This document shows positions 34,473 through 43,399 of a DNA stretch of 64,000 nt, in pieces. The translations under genes were made by a program, and so were the position numbers. Under the pieces are notes generated by a model. It did not search any database and was not told the DNA's origin. It saw only the letters and a program-made list of their open reading frames with translations. Every line of letters starts with the position of its first letter. The first letter of the stretch is position 1. Source of the DNA: Thermoplasmata archaeon (GTDB taxonomy: Archaea > Thermoplasmatota > Thermoplasmata > Lutacidiplasmatales > UBA184); the NCBI GenBank assembly GCA_021819135.1, contig JAKASE010000007.1, positions 1 to 64,000 of the forward strand, read 5' to 3'.

Positions 34473-35249
34473 ATGCCCGCGAAGCCGGGGACCACGGTCA
34501 CCTGGGTGCACCTACTGCAAGCGCTCGCCGCCCGCGAAGGGGTCGAACAGCTCGGACTTTCCTCCCGACGGATGGCCGGCCTCCTCGGACTGGCCCCGTC
34601 GGCCGTCTCTCAGTACCTATCGGGGAAGCGCGTCGAGCAGGGGTTCCTCTCCTTCGCGGCCGACCCGCGGGCCCGCGAGATCGCGCGCCACACGGTCGAG
34701 GCCCTGATCGAATCCCAGGAGGCGGGCCGTCCTCCGACCCGCCCGCTCCTCGAAGGCGCCGCGGCGCTCTCGGAACTGCCGGGAGAGTGGCCCGGTCCCG
34801 CGGAGCACGGGGCGCACGGCCTCGCCCCGGTACCGGGCCGGGGGGCCTCGCCCGAGCTCCGCCAGCTCGCCCGGTGGATGCGCCACCGGGTCAAGGCCGA
34901 GCAGGTCGCGGTCGCCCAGTGCATGCGCCTCGCCCAGCGGGCCCGCGACGAGCTCACCCGTTCGCTCCTCCGCCAGATCGCCTCCGACAGCCTGCGGCAC
35001 GCCGAGATCGTCTCCTCCCTCGCCTCGTACATCGACCGGGGGGTGTCGGGGGCGTTCGCCTCCGGCATCACCCGCAAGGAGGTCGAGGCGCTGATCGAGG
35101 GGGAGCGGAGGGCGGAGGCCCAGGCCGACGCGGCCCCGGGTCGCCAGCTCCACGGGACGATGGCGATCCTCGTCGCGAGCATGGAGGCCGACGAGCGCAA
35201 GCACACCGAGCTCCTGCGCGGCCTTCTCCAGTCCGGGTTCCGCGGCTGA
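34473..35249 (+). CDS. Helix-turn-helix regulator fused to ferritin-like domain
   Basis: 258 residues. Residues 31-53 form a helix-turn-helix (SRRMAGLLGLAPSAVSQYLSG). After a Pro-rich linker, residues about 127-255 form a four-helix ferritin/rubrerythrin-like domain with diiron-type ligands E143, D172-x3-H176, E178 and E238-x-D240-E241-x2-H244. A DNA-binding head on a metal- or oxygen-sensing diiron domain, placed between two metal transporter genes with shared palindromes, points to an Fe/Mn-responsive repressor. ATG 34473 is chosen from the promoter; GTG 34434 lies inside the operator. Confidence 0.8.
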   Translation: MPAKPGTTVTWVHLLQALAAREGVEQLGLSSRRMAGLLGLAPSAVSQYLSGKRVEQGFLSFAADPRAREIARHTVEALIESQEAGRPPTRPLLEGAAALSELPGEWPGPAEHGAHGLAPVPGRGASPELRQLARWMRHRVKAEQVAVAQCMRLAQRARDELTRSLLRQIASDSLRHAEIVSSLASYIDRGVSGAFASGITRKEVEALIEGERRAEAQADAAPGRQLHGTMAILVASMEADERKHTELLRGLLQSGFRG

Positions 35250-35322
35250 GCGTCGCCGGCCGGTACGGGCCCGGAGCGGGGACGGATGGCCCGGCGAGCG
35301 GGTCCGGATCGAAGGCCCGGGC

Positions 35323-35682
35323 TCAGTGGACCGTGGAAAGCTTCGCGGCGGGTCCGCTCGCGAGCTGCTCGACCGCCGGGCGCGCGGGCCCGGAGGCGAG
35401 GGTCAGTCGAACGCCCAGCCGCTCGAGCATGCGACGCATATCCGGGCCGGCCCCCGACGCGACGATCTCGTTCGCCCCGCGGTCGCGGACGAACTTCGCG
35501 ACCCGCGCGTGATGGGACCCCTCGTTCTCGAGCTCGTGCGCCTCCCCCCACTTCACCTCGATGACGTCCCAGGGGCCCACGACCCCGTTCTCGATCGACG
35601 TGAGGGCGACGCGGTGCGCTCGTCCGAGGCCGGAGAGATGGTCGTTCGGGTCCATCGCGACGAGGAGGGTGCGGGCGGACAT
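35323..35682 (-). CDS. Dinitrogenase Fe-Mo cofactor domain protein (NifX/NafY-like)
   Basis: 119 residues. A ribonuclease-H-like small domain of the NifB-C/NifX/NafY group: TLLVAMDPNDHLSGLGRAH, HHARVAKFVRDRGANEIVASGAG and the ending GPAAKLS. Members carry or store Fe-S or FeMo-type clusters, but stand-alone archaeal copies occur without nitrogenase and none is visible here. Position beside the metal module may reflect a metal-related job. ATG 35682 is the natural domain start. Confidence 0.8.
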   Translation of the reverse strand: MSARTLLVAMDPNDHLSGLGRAHRVALTSIENGVVGPWDVIEVKWGEAHELENEGSHHARVAKFVRDRGANEIVASGAGPDMRRMLERLGVRLTLASGPARPAVEQLASGPAAKLSTVH

Positions 35683-35838
35683 GGCCCCACCAGCCGATCG
35701 CCCCCCAAAAGGGTGGTGGACCGGCCCCGGGAGACGTCCGCGAGGAGCGCGGGGGGCCGACGGGAGGAGAACCGCGAGAAACCGTTCCGGCGTGTTGAAA
35801 TCCTCGGTCGGATATCCCGGCCGCGGAGGACAGCTACG

Positions 35839-36075
35839 ATGACGGAAGGGACCGAGGAGATCAGCAAGGGGTTGGTGGAGGGGATCATCGAGGCGCTCTC
35901 GAACAAGCACAGCCAGATGGACCTCCGGCTGCAGGGCCTGACGCTCAGCATCGGCGACAGTCGATTCGCGATGAAGCTCTCCGGCACCGTGAGCGTCGCG
36001 ATCCACATGCGGGAGATGTCGGACGCCGAGCGGGACGCGCACGCGTCGGCGACCGTCGCGAAGCTCCAGTCCTGA
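35839..36075 (+). CDS. Small acidic hypothetical protein
   Basis: 78 residues, not recognised. It alternates a helical N-terminus (EEISKGLVEGIIEALSNKHSQ) with a beta-rich middle (DLRLQGLTLSIGDSRFAMKLSGTVSVAIHM) and a short helical end. ATG 35839 is preceded by GGAGG (35826-35830). It stands alone between divergent and convergent neighbours. Confidence 0.6.
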   Translation: MTEGTEEISKGLVEGIIEALSNKHSQMDLRLQGLTLSIGDSRFAMKLSGTVSVAIHMREMSDAERDAHASATVAKLQS

Positions 36076-36081
36076 ACGGAC

Positions 36082-36429
36082 CTACAGGAGCCGCCGCAGC
36101 TTCCGAAGCGCGGCCAGGCTGACGTGGACGTGTCCCGTCAGCGTGCTCACCCCGCGCCCGAGCCGGACGAGGTCGTCCGGTCCGTCCCTCAAGCGGACCT
36201 CCCAGCCGGCCCGGGCGAGGGCGGAAGGGATCCCCCGCACCTCCCAGAGCTGGACCCGCTCCTCGGCGAAGAAGGCGTGCATCGACCGGTCCCTCTCGAG
36301 GAGCCGGTCGACCTGGACCGTCACGTCCCGGTGGTCAGCGTCGACGACCACGAACGGGTCCCCGTCGATCGTCGCTTCGAGCGACCCTCCCGAGATCCGT
36401 TCCAGGCTCTCGGCGAACGCACGGCTCAT
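36082..36429 (-). CDS. Hypothetical protein
   Basis: 115 residues, not recognised. Alpha/beta composition ([45 protein letters not shown] end). It ends seven bases from the convergent 78-residue gene. The codon pattern is like its neighbours and the frame is uninterrupted, so it is probably real. ATG 36429 is chosen; the frame remains open upstream. Confidence 0.55.
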   Translation of the reverse strand: MSRAFAESLERISGGSLEATIDGDPFVVVDADHRDVTVQVDRLLERDRSMHAFFAEERVQLWEVRGIPSALARAGWEVRLRDGPDDLVRLGRGVSTLTGHVHVSLAALRKLRRLL

Positions 36430-36582
36430 GCTGCGGGCCGACACCGACCGGACCTTCCGACCTCGCGCAGGGACCGAGGTCCTCCCCGGCGCAAGGGGGT
36501 CCGGAGGATATCTATCCTCCATGGGACGCTGCCGGGGTCCCGGGCCGGCAAGCCCGAAGTATCCTCGCGCGTTCACCCGGCC

Positions 36583-37569
36583 ATGAAGACTCGTCGGCTC
36601 GGGCGTCAGGGTCCCACGGTCTCCGCGATCGGCCTCGGCTGCATGGGGATGAGCCAGTCGTACGGCCGGCCGGACGAGGCGGAGTCGCTCGCCACGATCG
36701 ACCGGGCGCTCGCCCTCGGCGTCACGTTCCTCGACACGGCGGACGTCTACGGACCGTTCACGAACGAGACGCTCGTGGGACGGGCGATCCGGGGCCGACG
36801 CGAGGAAGTGTTCCTGGCGACGAAATGCGGACTCGTCTCCGATCCTCCCGCCGGTGGGAACCGGGTCGATGGCCGTCCGGAGCACATCCGGGCGGCGTGC
36901 GACGCGAGCCTTCGTCGTCTCGGCGTGCGGACGATCGACCTGTACTACCTCCACCGGGTCGACCCGAAGGTCCCGATCGAGGAGAGCGTCCGGGCGATGG
37001 CCGGGCTCGTCGCGGAGGGGAAGGTCCGATATCTCGGGCTCTCGGAGGTGAGCCCGAAGACCCTGCGCCGGGCCCATGCGGTCCACCCGATCACCGCCGT
37101 CCAGAGCGAGTACTCCCTGTGGACCCGGGACCCCGAGGACGGGATCCTTCCGGCCTGCCGCGAGCTCGGGGTCGGCTTCGTGCCGTTCAGCCCTCTCGGC
37201 CGGGGCTTCCTCGCGGGGACCGTCCGCTCGCTCGAGAACCTCCCCGAGAACGACTTCCGCCGCGGCCTCCCCCGCTTCCAGGGCGAGAACCTTGGCCGCA
37301 ACCTCTCCTGGGTCGACCGCCTGGGCGAGCTCGCGAGCCGAAAGGGCGTCGCCCCCGCCCAGATCGCCCTCGCCTGGGTGCTCGCCCAGGGGGAGGATAT
37401 CGTCCCGATCCCGGGCACCAAGCGGCGGAAGTACCTCGAGGAGAACGCCGCCGCGGCCGACCTCACGCTCTCCGCCTCCGACCGGGCGGCGATCGAGGCG
37501 ATCCTCCCGAAGGGGGGCGCCACGGGCCTCCGCTATCCGCCCGAGAGCCTGGCGATGGTCGATCGGTAA
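36583..37569 (+). CDS. Aldo/keto reductase
   Basis: 328 residues, (beta/alpha)8 NADP(H)-dependent oxidoreductase. The catalytic tetrad is visible: D51 and Y56 in [11 protein letters not shown]81 in LATKCG and the His in [14 protein letters not shown]-binding [14 protein letters not shown] is near the C-terminus. It is of the YakC/AKR13 type that reduces aldehydes; the substrate is unknown. It appears to be a single gene. Confidence 0.92.
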   Translation: MKTRRLGRQGPTVSAIGLGCMGMSQSYGRPDEAESLATIDRALALGVTFLDTADVYGPFTNETLVGRAIRGRREEVFLATKCGLVSDPPAGGNRVDGRPEHIRAACDASLRRLGVRTIDLYYLHRVDPKVPIEESVRAMAGLVAEGKVRYLGLSEVSPKTLRRAHAVHPITAVQSEYSLWTRDPEDGILPACRELGVGFVPFSPLGRGFLAGTVRSLENLPENDFRRGLPRFQGENLGRNLSWVDRLGELASRKGVAPAQIALAWVLAQGEDIVPIPGTKRRKYLEENAAAADLTLSASDRAAIEAILPKGGATGLRYPPESLAMVDR

Positions 37570-37646
37570 CGACCTCACCCCCCCATCGTACGCAGGCCAT
37601 CGTACGACGGTAGCACCCTCAACCTCGCGGGGGCGGTGGGATCGAT

Positions 37647-38921
37647 GTGTCGGCGGTCCGTCGCGGAGCCCCGGTCTCCCGGGGGCTCACGTTCACGATC
37701 CTCGCGGGCGTCCTCTGGGGCTCGACCTTCGTGGCGATCCAGGTGGGGCTCGCCACGACCGGTCCCGGGCTCCTGGTCGCGCTGCGCTTCGAGCTTGCGG
37801 CGGGCGGAGCGATCGTCCTCGCCTCGGTCCTCCGCCTTTCCGGTCCGATCCGGGCCGAGCTGCGCCGGGGCCCCATCTGGGGGCTCGGGGCCCTGTACTC
37901 CGCTGGCTTCGCGCTCCAGTTCTTCGGCCAGGCCGCCGCCGGCATCGCGAACTCCACGCTCCTGTCGAACCTGTACCCGGCGTTCGTTCCGCTCCTCGCC
38001 GGTCCGCTCCTCGGAGAGCGGTGGGACGCCCGTCACGGATTCGCGGTCGGGCTGAGCGTGCTCGGGCTGGCGGCCGTCGCGTCGGTCGGGTTCACCGCCG
38101 GCGGACCGAGCCTCGTCGGGGACGGTCTCCTGGTCGGGAGCGCGATCGTGTACGCGCTGTTCATCGTCGTGAGCAAGAGGGTCGGCGCCGTCACGCCGGG
38201 GAGCGCGCTCGCGCTCATCGTCGTGATGGCGGCCGTCTTCGCGCCGGTCGTGCTCCTCGAGGGATTGGCCGACCCCGCGGGCCTCGCGCTCCCCGCATCC
38301 GCATGGGGGGCGGTCGTCTTTCTCGCGCTCCCCGGCACGGTCGTCGCCCTGGCCCTCTACCTGGTCGGCCTCCGGGACGTCTCCGCCTCGCGCTCGTCCC
38401 TGCTCCTGCTGCTCGAGCCGGTCACCGGTCTCGGCCTCGCAGCGATCGGATACCGGGCGTCGATCACGATGCCGGTCATCGTGGGGACCCTCCTCCTCGT
38501 CGGGGCCATCGCGATGGTCCCGGGGGGGGTGGGTCCAAGAAGCCGCGGGGGGACGCGGCCGAAGGAGCCGCGACGTCGGGCCCGCCCGGGGCGCCTTCGG
38601 AGTGTCCCGCCCTCCCGTCCGGGATGGCCGGGCCACGCCCGGAGGGGAACGCCTCCCTCCTCCGTGACCGTAAAGGGCGGGGCACGTTCGCGCCGGGGTG
38701 TCTCGCACGGTCGTCCGGTCGAAGGCGGCGCCTCTCCGGATCCGGCAGTACCTCCCGAAGGACCATCGTCGGGTCGTCCGCCTCTGGCGCGACTCGGGCC
38801 TCGGGATCAGCCCCTCGGACACCGTCCGAGAGATCGAGAGGACGCGACGCCGGGACCCCGACCTCTTCCTGGTCGCGGAAGAGGAGGGGGTACTGGTCGG
38901 TGTCGTGCTGGGGCGCTTTGA
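37647..38921 (+). CDS. EamA/DMT-family permease, abnormal C-terminus
   Basis: Residues 1-295 form a normal ten-helix drug/metabolite exporter (LAGVLWGSTFVAIQVGLA, LGERWDARHG, SRSSLLLLLEPVTGLGLA). From about residue 296 the frame runs on for 130 Arg/Pro/Gly-rich residues and overlaps the next gene by 224 bases. A run of eight G at about 38522-38529 sits exactly at the transition. Removing one G would end the protein at a TGA near 38665, before the next gene. The real protein probably ends there or earlier. Confidence 0.75.
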   Translation: MSAVRRGAPVSRGLTFTILAGVLWGSTFVAIQVGLATTGPGLLVALRFELAAGGAIVLASVLRLSGPIRAELRRGPIWGLGALYSAGFALQFFGQAAAGIANSTLLSNLYPAFVPLLAGPLLGERWDARHGFAVGLSVLGLAAVASVGFTAGGPSLVGDGLLVGSAIVYALFIVVSKRVGAVTPGSALALIVVMAAVFAPVVLLEGLADPAGLALPASAWGAVVFLALPGTVVALALYLVGLRDVSASRSSLLLLLEPVTGLGLAAIGYRASITMPVIVGTLLLVGAIAMVPGGVGPRSRGGTRPKEPRRRARPGRLRSVPPSRPGWPGHARRGTPPSSVTVKGGARSRRGVSHGRPVEGGASPDPAVPPEGPSSGRPPLARLGPRDQPLGHRPRDREDATPGPRPLPGRGRGGGTGRCRAGAL

Positions 38922-39228
38922 CGGCCGCCGCGGGTGGGTGAACCATCTCGCGGTCGATCGGCGGGCCCGCGGTCTCGGCCTCGGCGTCGCGCTGATGGCC
39001 GAGCTCGAGCGCCGGCTCGTGCGCAAGGGTTGCCCGAAGATCAATCTCCAGGTCGAGCCCGCGAACGAGGCGGTCACCGGCTTCTACGAACGGCTCGGCT
39101 ACCGGCGGCGGCCGATGATCTTCATGGAGAAGTGGATGCGGGGCGCTCCTCGCCGACCCCCCACGCCCCGGCCGAGGGCCCGACCGTCCGTGGGGGAGCG
39201 ACGGCCCCGGCGCGTTCGGCCGGCCTGA
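38698..39228 (+). CDS. GNAT-family N-acetyltransferase
   Basis: 176 residues. The acetyl-CoA site RRARGLGLGVALM follows the strand WVNHLAVD, and NEAVTGFYERLGYRRRPMIFMEKWM is the C-terminal family motif. It is YpeA-like in length and layout. A basic Pro/Arg-rich tail of about 30 residues extends beyond the fold. GTG 38698 is used. It probably follows the EamA permease in one transcript. Confidence 0.82.
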   Translation: MSRTVVRSKAAPLRIRQYLPKDHRRVVRLWRDSGLGISPSDTVREIERTRRRDPDLFLVAEEEGVLVGVVLGRFDGRRGWVNHLAVDRRARGLGLGVALMAELERRLVRKGCPKINLQVEPANEAVTGFYERLGYRRRPMIFMEKWMRGAPRRPPTPRPRARPSVGERRPRRVRPA

Positions 39229-39310
39229 CCGGGTCGGGGCGGACCCTCGGCACCGCGCCGGCGGGTCCGCCACGAGGGCCGTCCCTCCCTCGGAGGTCGA
39301 ACGGACCGGA

Positions 39311-40357
39311 TCAGGGCGTGCCGGTCCGGGCCGCGGAGTATTCGTGCACGAACCGAACGAGCGCCTCGACGCACGTCGGGTCCGCTTCCGGCGGCATCCC
39401 GTGACCCAGGTTGAAGACGTGCGCCCGCCCGTCGGGGATCTCGTCGAGAACGCCCCGGGCCATGCGACGGACGGTCTCCGCGTCGGTCAGCAGGGCGGCC
39501 GGGTCGAGGTTCCCCTGGAGGGCGACGGACGGCCCGACCGCCCGACGGACCCGGCCGAGCGGGACCCTCCAGTCGACGCCGAGGGCCGTCGCGTGGCTCC
39601 GCGCGGCGAGGTCGAGCAGGTGGTCGGAGCCGGTGCTGAAGTAGATCGTCGGCCGGTCGAGCGGCGCGAGCGCGTCGAAGAGGGTGCGGAGCCTCGGGAG
39701 GATCACCGTTTCGTAGAGGGGGCGCGGGAGCTGGCCCGCCCAGGTGTCGAACAGCTGGAGCGCCTCGGCGCCGGCTCGGGCCTGCATCGTGAGGTAGTCG
39801 ATGGCCACCTCGGTGAGACGGTCGAGGAGGAGAGCGAACGCCGCCGGGTCGCGGTGGAGGAACCGGCGCGTCTCGAGGTAATCCTTCGAGGCGCCCCCCT
39901 CGATGAGGTAGCTCGCGAGCGTGAACGGGGCGCCGGCGAACCCGAGGATCGGCCGGTCCGGCCGCCGTTCGAGGAACCGGCGGATCGCGGCCCCCACGAA
40001 CCCCGCGTCGCGCTCGGCGTCGAACGGCCGAAGCGCCTCCACGCCGTCCGCGTCGCGCACCGGCCGGGCGACGACCGGACCGACGCCGGGGTCGATGCGG
40101 AAGTCGACCCCGAGCCCGAAGAACGGGACCGTGATGTCGGCGAAGACGATGGCGGCGTCGAGGTCGAAGCGATCGAGCGGCTCGATCGTCACCCGGGCCG
40201 CGAGGTCCGGGGAACGGGCGAGGTCGAGGATGCCGTACCGGGCCCGCAGCGCACGGTACCCGGGGAGATGGCGCCCCGCCTGGCGCATCAGCCAGATCGG
40301 CAGGGCATCGACCGGCTCGCCGTGGAGCGCCCGGACGAGGCGGTCGCGGCGGTTCAC
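39311..40357 (-). CDS. hemE: Uroporphyrinogen III decarboxylase
   Basis: 348 residues. It removes the four acetate carboxyls of uroporphyrinogen III to give coproporphyrinogen III. Signature PIWLMRQAGRHLPGYR is at about 20-35, followed by GFAGAPFTLASYLIEGG, YFSTGSDHLLD and FNLGHGMPPEADP. It is the last gene of the heme operon; its ATG overlaps the hemL stop (ATGA). Confidence 0.95.
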   Translation of the reverse strand: MNRRDRLVRALHGEPVDALPIWLMRQAGRHLPGYRALRARYGILDLARSPDLAARVTIEPLDRFDLDAAIVFADITVPFFGLGVDFRIDPGVGPVVARPVRDADGVEALRPFDAERDAGFVGAAIRRFLERRPDRPILGFAGAPFTLASYLIEGGASKDYLETRRFLHRDPAAFALLLDRLTEVAIDYLTMQARAGAEALQLFDTWAGQLPRPLYETVILPRLRTLFDALAPLDRPTIYFSTGSDHLLDLAARSHATALGVDWRVPLGRVRRAVGPSVALQGNLDPAALLTDAETVRRMARGVLDEIPDGRAHVFNLGHGMPPEADPTCVEALVRFVHEYSAARTGTP

Positions 40358-41661
40358 GACTCTCCCCCGGCGGCCGCGAACCCGGCCCGGGCCGCGGCCT
40401 CGAGCCGGGCGATCTCCCGGGACCTGATCGCGGTGGAGAGGAACGCGGTCTCGAGCGGGGAGGGGGGCAGGTACACCCCGTGGGCGAGCATCGCGGAGAA
40501 GAAGCGGGCGTAGCGGGCCCGGTCGACGGCGAGCGCCTCGGCGTACCGCCGGGGCGGCGCCGGACCGAAGAAGATCCCGAGCATCGAGCCGAGCCGGGTG
40601 AAGTGCACCTCGGCGATCCCTTCGGCCCGAGCGACGCGCCGCCAGCGCGCCACGACCTCCGACGAGCGCGCTTCGAGCTGACGGTAGACCGGCGGCGTGA
40701 GCGCGTCGAGCGTCGCCGCGCCGGCGGCCATCACGACCGGGTTCCCCGCGAGGGTGCCGGCCTGGTAGACCGGTCCCATCGGCGCCACCGTCTCCATCAC
40801 CGCCTGCCGTCCGGCGTACGCCCCGACCGGAAGGCCGCCGCCGATGATCTTCCCGAACGTGAGGAGGTCGGGACGGATCCCGAGCCCGGTGATGAACGCC
40901 CCGCGGCGGAGCCGGAAGCCGGTGATCACCTCGTCGGCGATCAGGAGCGCCCCTGCGTCCCGGCAGCGCCGCGCGACGCCCTCGAGGAACCCCGGGGCCG
41001 GCGGGACGACGTTCATGTTGCCGGCGACCGGCTCGATCAGCACGGCGGCGACCTGGTCGCGGTTCGCCTCGAGCAGCCCCGCGACCGAGTCGAGGTCGTT
41101 GTACTCGGCGATGAGCGTGTCGGCGACGACCGAGGGAGGGACCCCGGCCGAGTCGGCGACGGCGGCGGTCGCGAGCCCCGAGCCCGCCCGCGCGAGGAGC
41201 CCGTCGGAGTGTCCGTGATAGCCGCCGGCGAACTTGATCACCTTCGGTCGGCCGGTGAAGCCCCGGGCGGCCCGCACGGCGCTCATCACCGCCTCGGTCC
41301 CCGAGTTCACGAACCGCAGCCGGTCCGCGCCGGGGACCACCCGGAGGATCCGCTCGGCGAACTCATGCTCGGAGGGGGTCGGCGCTCCGTAGGAGAGGCC
41401 CCGGCCCGCGGCGGCCCGCACCGCGCGGACGACCGCCGGGGGCGCGTGGCCGAGGATCGTCGCGCCCCAGGAGCCCACGAGATCGAGGAACCGGCGACCG
41501 TCGAGATCGGTGAGGTAGGCCCCCCGTCCCTCGGCGAAGAAGAGCGGGGTCCCGCCGACCGATCCGAACGCGCGGACCGGGCTATCAACCCCGCCCACGA
41601 GGCTCCGCGTCGCCCGGCGGAACGCACGGCGCGACCGCGTGTCGCCGGCTCGGGGCGTCAC
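40354..41661 (-). CDS. hemL: Glutamate-1-semialdehyde 2,1-aminomutase
   Basis: 435 residues, class-III PLP aminotransferase fold that makes 5-aminolevulinate. PLP-binding Lys is in LTFGKIIGGGLPVGAY; FVNSGTEAVMSAVRAARGFTGR and LIADEVITGFR are conserved. It uses the product of HemA. GTG 41661 overlaps the hemQ stop (GTGA) and its own stop overlaps hemE. Confidence 0.95.
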   Translation of the reverse strand: MTPRAGDTRSRRAFRRATRSLVGGVDSPVRAFGSVGGTPLFFAEGRGAYLTDLDGRRFLDLVGSWGATILGHAPPAVVRAVRAAAGRGLSYGAPTPSEHEFAERILRVVPGADRLRFVNSGTEAVMSAVRAARGFTGRPKVIKFAGGYHGHSDGLLARAGSGLATAAVADSAGVPPSVVADTLIAEYNDLDSVAGLLEANRDQVAAVLIEPVAGNMNVVPPAPGFLEGVARRCRDAGALLIADEVITGFRLRRGAFITGLGIRPDLLTFGKIIGGGLPVGAYAGRQAVMETVAPMGPVYQAGTLAGNPVVMAAGAATLDALTPPVYRQLEARSSEVVARWRRVARAEGIAEVHFTRLGSMLGIFFGPAPPRRYAEALAVDRARYARFFSAMLAHGVYLPPSPLETAFLSTAIRSREIARLEAAARAGFAAAGGES

Positions 41662-42389
41662 GGCAGTCCGGCGGCGAGGTCGATCATGCGTCGCGGGGGC
41701 ACCGCGACGCAGGTGAAGATCGGGGTCTCGAGCGCGGTGTACCGGCTCGCCTCGGTCGGGCGGAGCCCCTCGACGAGCTCGAGGAACTCGGCCGGCACGT
41801 CGCCCTCGAACGCAAGGATGAACTCCGGGTCGTCGAGGCCGAACGAGTAGCCGGTATGGATCCGGATGTTCGGGAACCGGTGGCCGATGCGGAAGTGCTC
41901 GCCCATGATCCGTCGCCGCTCCTCGAACGGAAGGCCGTACCACTCGCGCTTCTTCACGAACGGGTAGACGAACAGGTACTTCCGGTCGACCGGCCGCAGC
42001 GAGCCGGCCTCCTGGCCCTCGTGCGCGTGGCCCCCGAGGTACTCGGACCGGCGGCCCATGCCGAGGTAGGCGAACGGGAAGTCGAGGTACCCCCCGATCC
42101 CCCCGCCCCAGAGCCGGGCCTCGTACTCCTGGAACGATTCGAGCCGGGGGCTCAGCATCCAGAGGAGGCCGTGCACCTCGGGCTTCGTGCCGACGAGGGA
42201 GTAGGTCCGCACGGAGAGGTCCGGCGGAGGCGAGGCGATGCGGCGTTCGAGGTCGTCGAGGTCGGCCCGCCGCTCCTCGGCGGACCGCCGGCGCCACTCC
42301 GGCCGGAGACGGAAGAACAGGTACCGGATGAAGTCCCGCGGTCCCTCCTCCTCGTCCCGGGCCTGAGCGGCCCCGGGGGAGGGGCTCAT
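41658..42389 (-). CDS. hemQ: HemQ/chlorite-dismutase-like protein (coproheme decarboxylase candidate)
   Basis: 243 residues, Cld-superfamily fold. YLFVYPFVKKREWYGLPFEERRRIMGEHFRIG carries the Tyr used by coproheme decarboxylases and the region of the proximal His; FGLDDPEFILAFE and RYTALETPIF are family marks. Setting inside a hem operon next to hemE argues for coproheme decarboxylation, the last step of the coproporphyrin-dependent heme route, rather than chlorite detoxification. ATG 42389 overlaps the hemB stop. Confidence 0.85.
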   Translation of the reverse strand: MSPSPGAAQARDEEEGPRDFIRYLFFRLRPEWRRRSAEERRADLDDLERRIASPPPDLSVRTYSLVGTKPEVHGLLWMLSPRLESFQEYEARLWGGGIGGYLDFPFAYLGMGRRSEYLGGHAHEGQEAGSLRPVDRKYLFVYPFVKKREWYGLPFEERRRIMGEHFRIGHRFPNIRIHTGYSFGLDDPEFILAFEGDVPAEFLELVEGLRPTEASRYTALETPIFTCVAVPPRRMIDLAAGLP

Positions 42390-43399
42390 CGCGCCCCCTC
42401 CGTCGACGGGTCGAGATCCCCCGCGAAGTACGTGAGGATCACGTCGGCCCCCGCGCGATGGATCGCCGCCAGGGTCTCCCGGGCCGCCGCCTCCCGGTCG
42501 AGCCAGCCCCGGGCCGCGGCGGCCTCGATCATCGCGTACTCGCCGCTCACCTGGTAGGCGGCGATCGGGAGATCGAACCGCTCCCGCGCGGCGGCGATCA
42601 CGTCGAGGTAGGGAAGCGCGGGCTTGACCATCAGGAGGTCCGCCCCTTCCTCCGCGTCGAGCGCGAGCTCCCGGAGCGCCTCCCGCCGGTTCCGATAGTC
42701 CATCTGGTAGGCCCGCCGGTCCCCGAACGCCGGCGCCGAGCCGGCGGCATCGCGGAACGGGCCGTAGAAACCGGAGGAGAACTTCGCCGCGTAGGCGAGG
42801 ATCCCGACGTCCGGATACCCGGCCCGATCGAGCGCCGAGCGGATCGTCCGGACCTGGTGGTCCATCATGGCGCTGGGCGCGACCAGGTCCGCGCCGGCCT
42901 CGGCGTAGGCGACCGCCGTCCGCCCCAGCGAGGGCAGGGTACGGTCGTTGTCGACCCGACCGCCGACGACCACGCCGCAGTGGCCGTGGTCGGTGTACTC
43001 GCACAGACAGACGTCGGCGAGCACCGTCACTTCGGGGTGACCGGCCTTGATCGCCCGGATGGCGCGCGGAACCGGTCCTTCGGGATCCCATGCCCCCGAG
43101 CCTTCCGGGTCCTTGCGCGTCGGGATCCCGAAGAGCAGGACCGACCGGACCCCTTTCGCCTCGACCCGGGCGACCTCGCGGACCGTGCCGTCCACGGTCC
43201 GGCGGAGGAGGGCGGGCAGGCGGTCCGCCCCGGGCTCATCGGCCCGGTCGGCGACGAACATCGGCCGGACGAGATGCGCCGGGGTCGTCTCCGAACCCGC
43301 GACCAGCTCCCGGAGCGACCGCTTGGCCCGCAGGCGACGCGGCCGGTGGACGCGTCCCGCGGGAACCGCGTCCGCGTCGAGAACGGGAGGGAGGGCCAT
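42386..43399 (-). CDS. hemB: Porphobilinogen synthase (ALA dehydratase)
   Basis: 337 residues. It condenses two 5-aminolevulinates. Cys-rich zinc site DVCLCEYTDHGHCG marks the zinc-dependent type; AYAAKFSSGFYGPFRDA and LMVKPALPYLD hold the two Schiff-base lysines; YQVSGEYAMI is conserved. ATG 43399 starts 20 residues before the conserved RPRRLR, so the long overlap with hemD (164 bases) is on the hemD side. Confidence 0.95.
   Translation of the reverse strand: MALPPVLDADAVPAGRVHRPRRLRAKRSLRELVAGSETTPAHLVRPMFVADRADEPGADRLPALLRRTVDGTVREVARVEAKGVRSVLLFGIPTRKDPEGSGAWDPEGPVPRAIRAIKAGHPEVTVLADVCLCEYTDHGHCGVVVGGRVDNDRTLPSLGRTAVAYAEAGADLVAPSAMMDHQVRTIRSALDRAGYPDVGILAYAAKFSSGFYGPFRDAAGSAPAFGDRRAYQMDYRNRREALRELALDAEEGADLLMVKPALPYLDVIAAARERFDLPIAAYQVSGEYAMIEAAAARGWLDREAAARETLAAIHRAGADVILTYFAGDLDPSTEGAR

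Noticed and set aside
35323..35682. Nitrogenase-related locus suggested by the Fe-Mo cofactor domain
   Set aside because: No nifHDK or nifB is present; such domains occur alone in many archaea.
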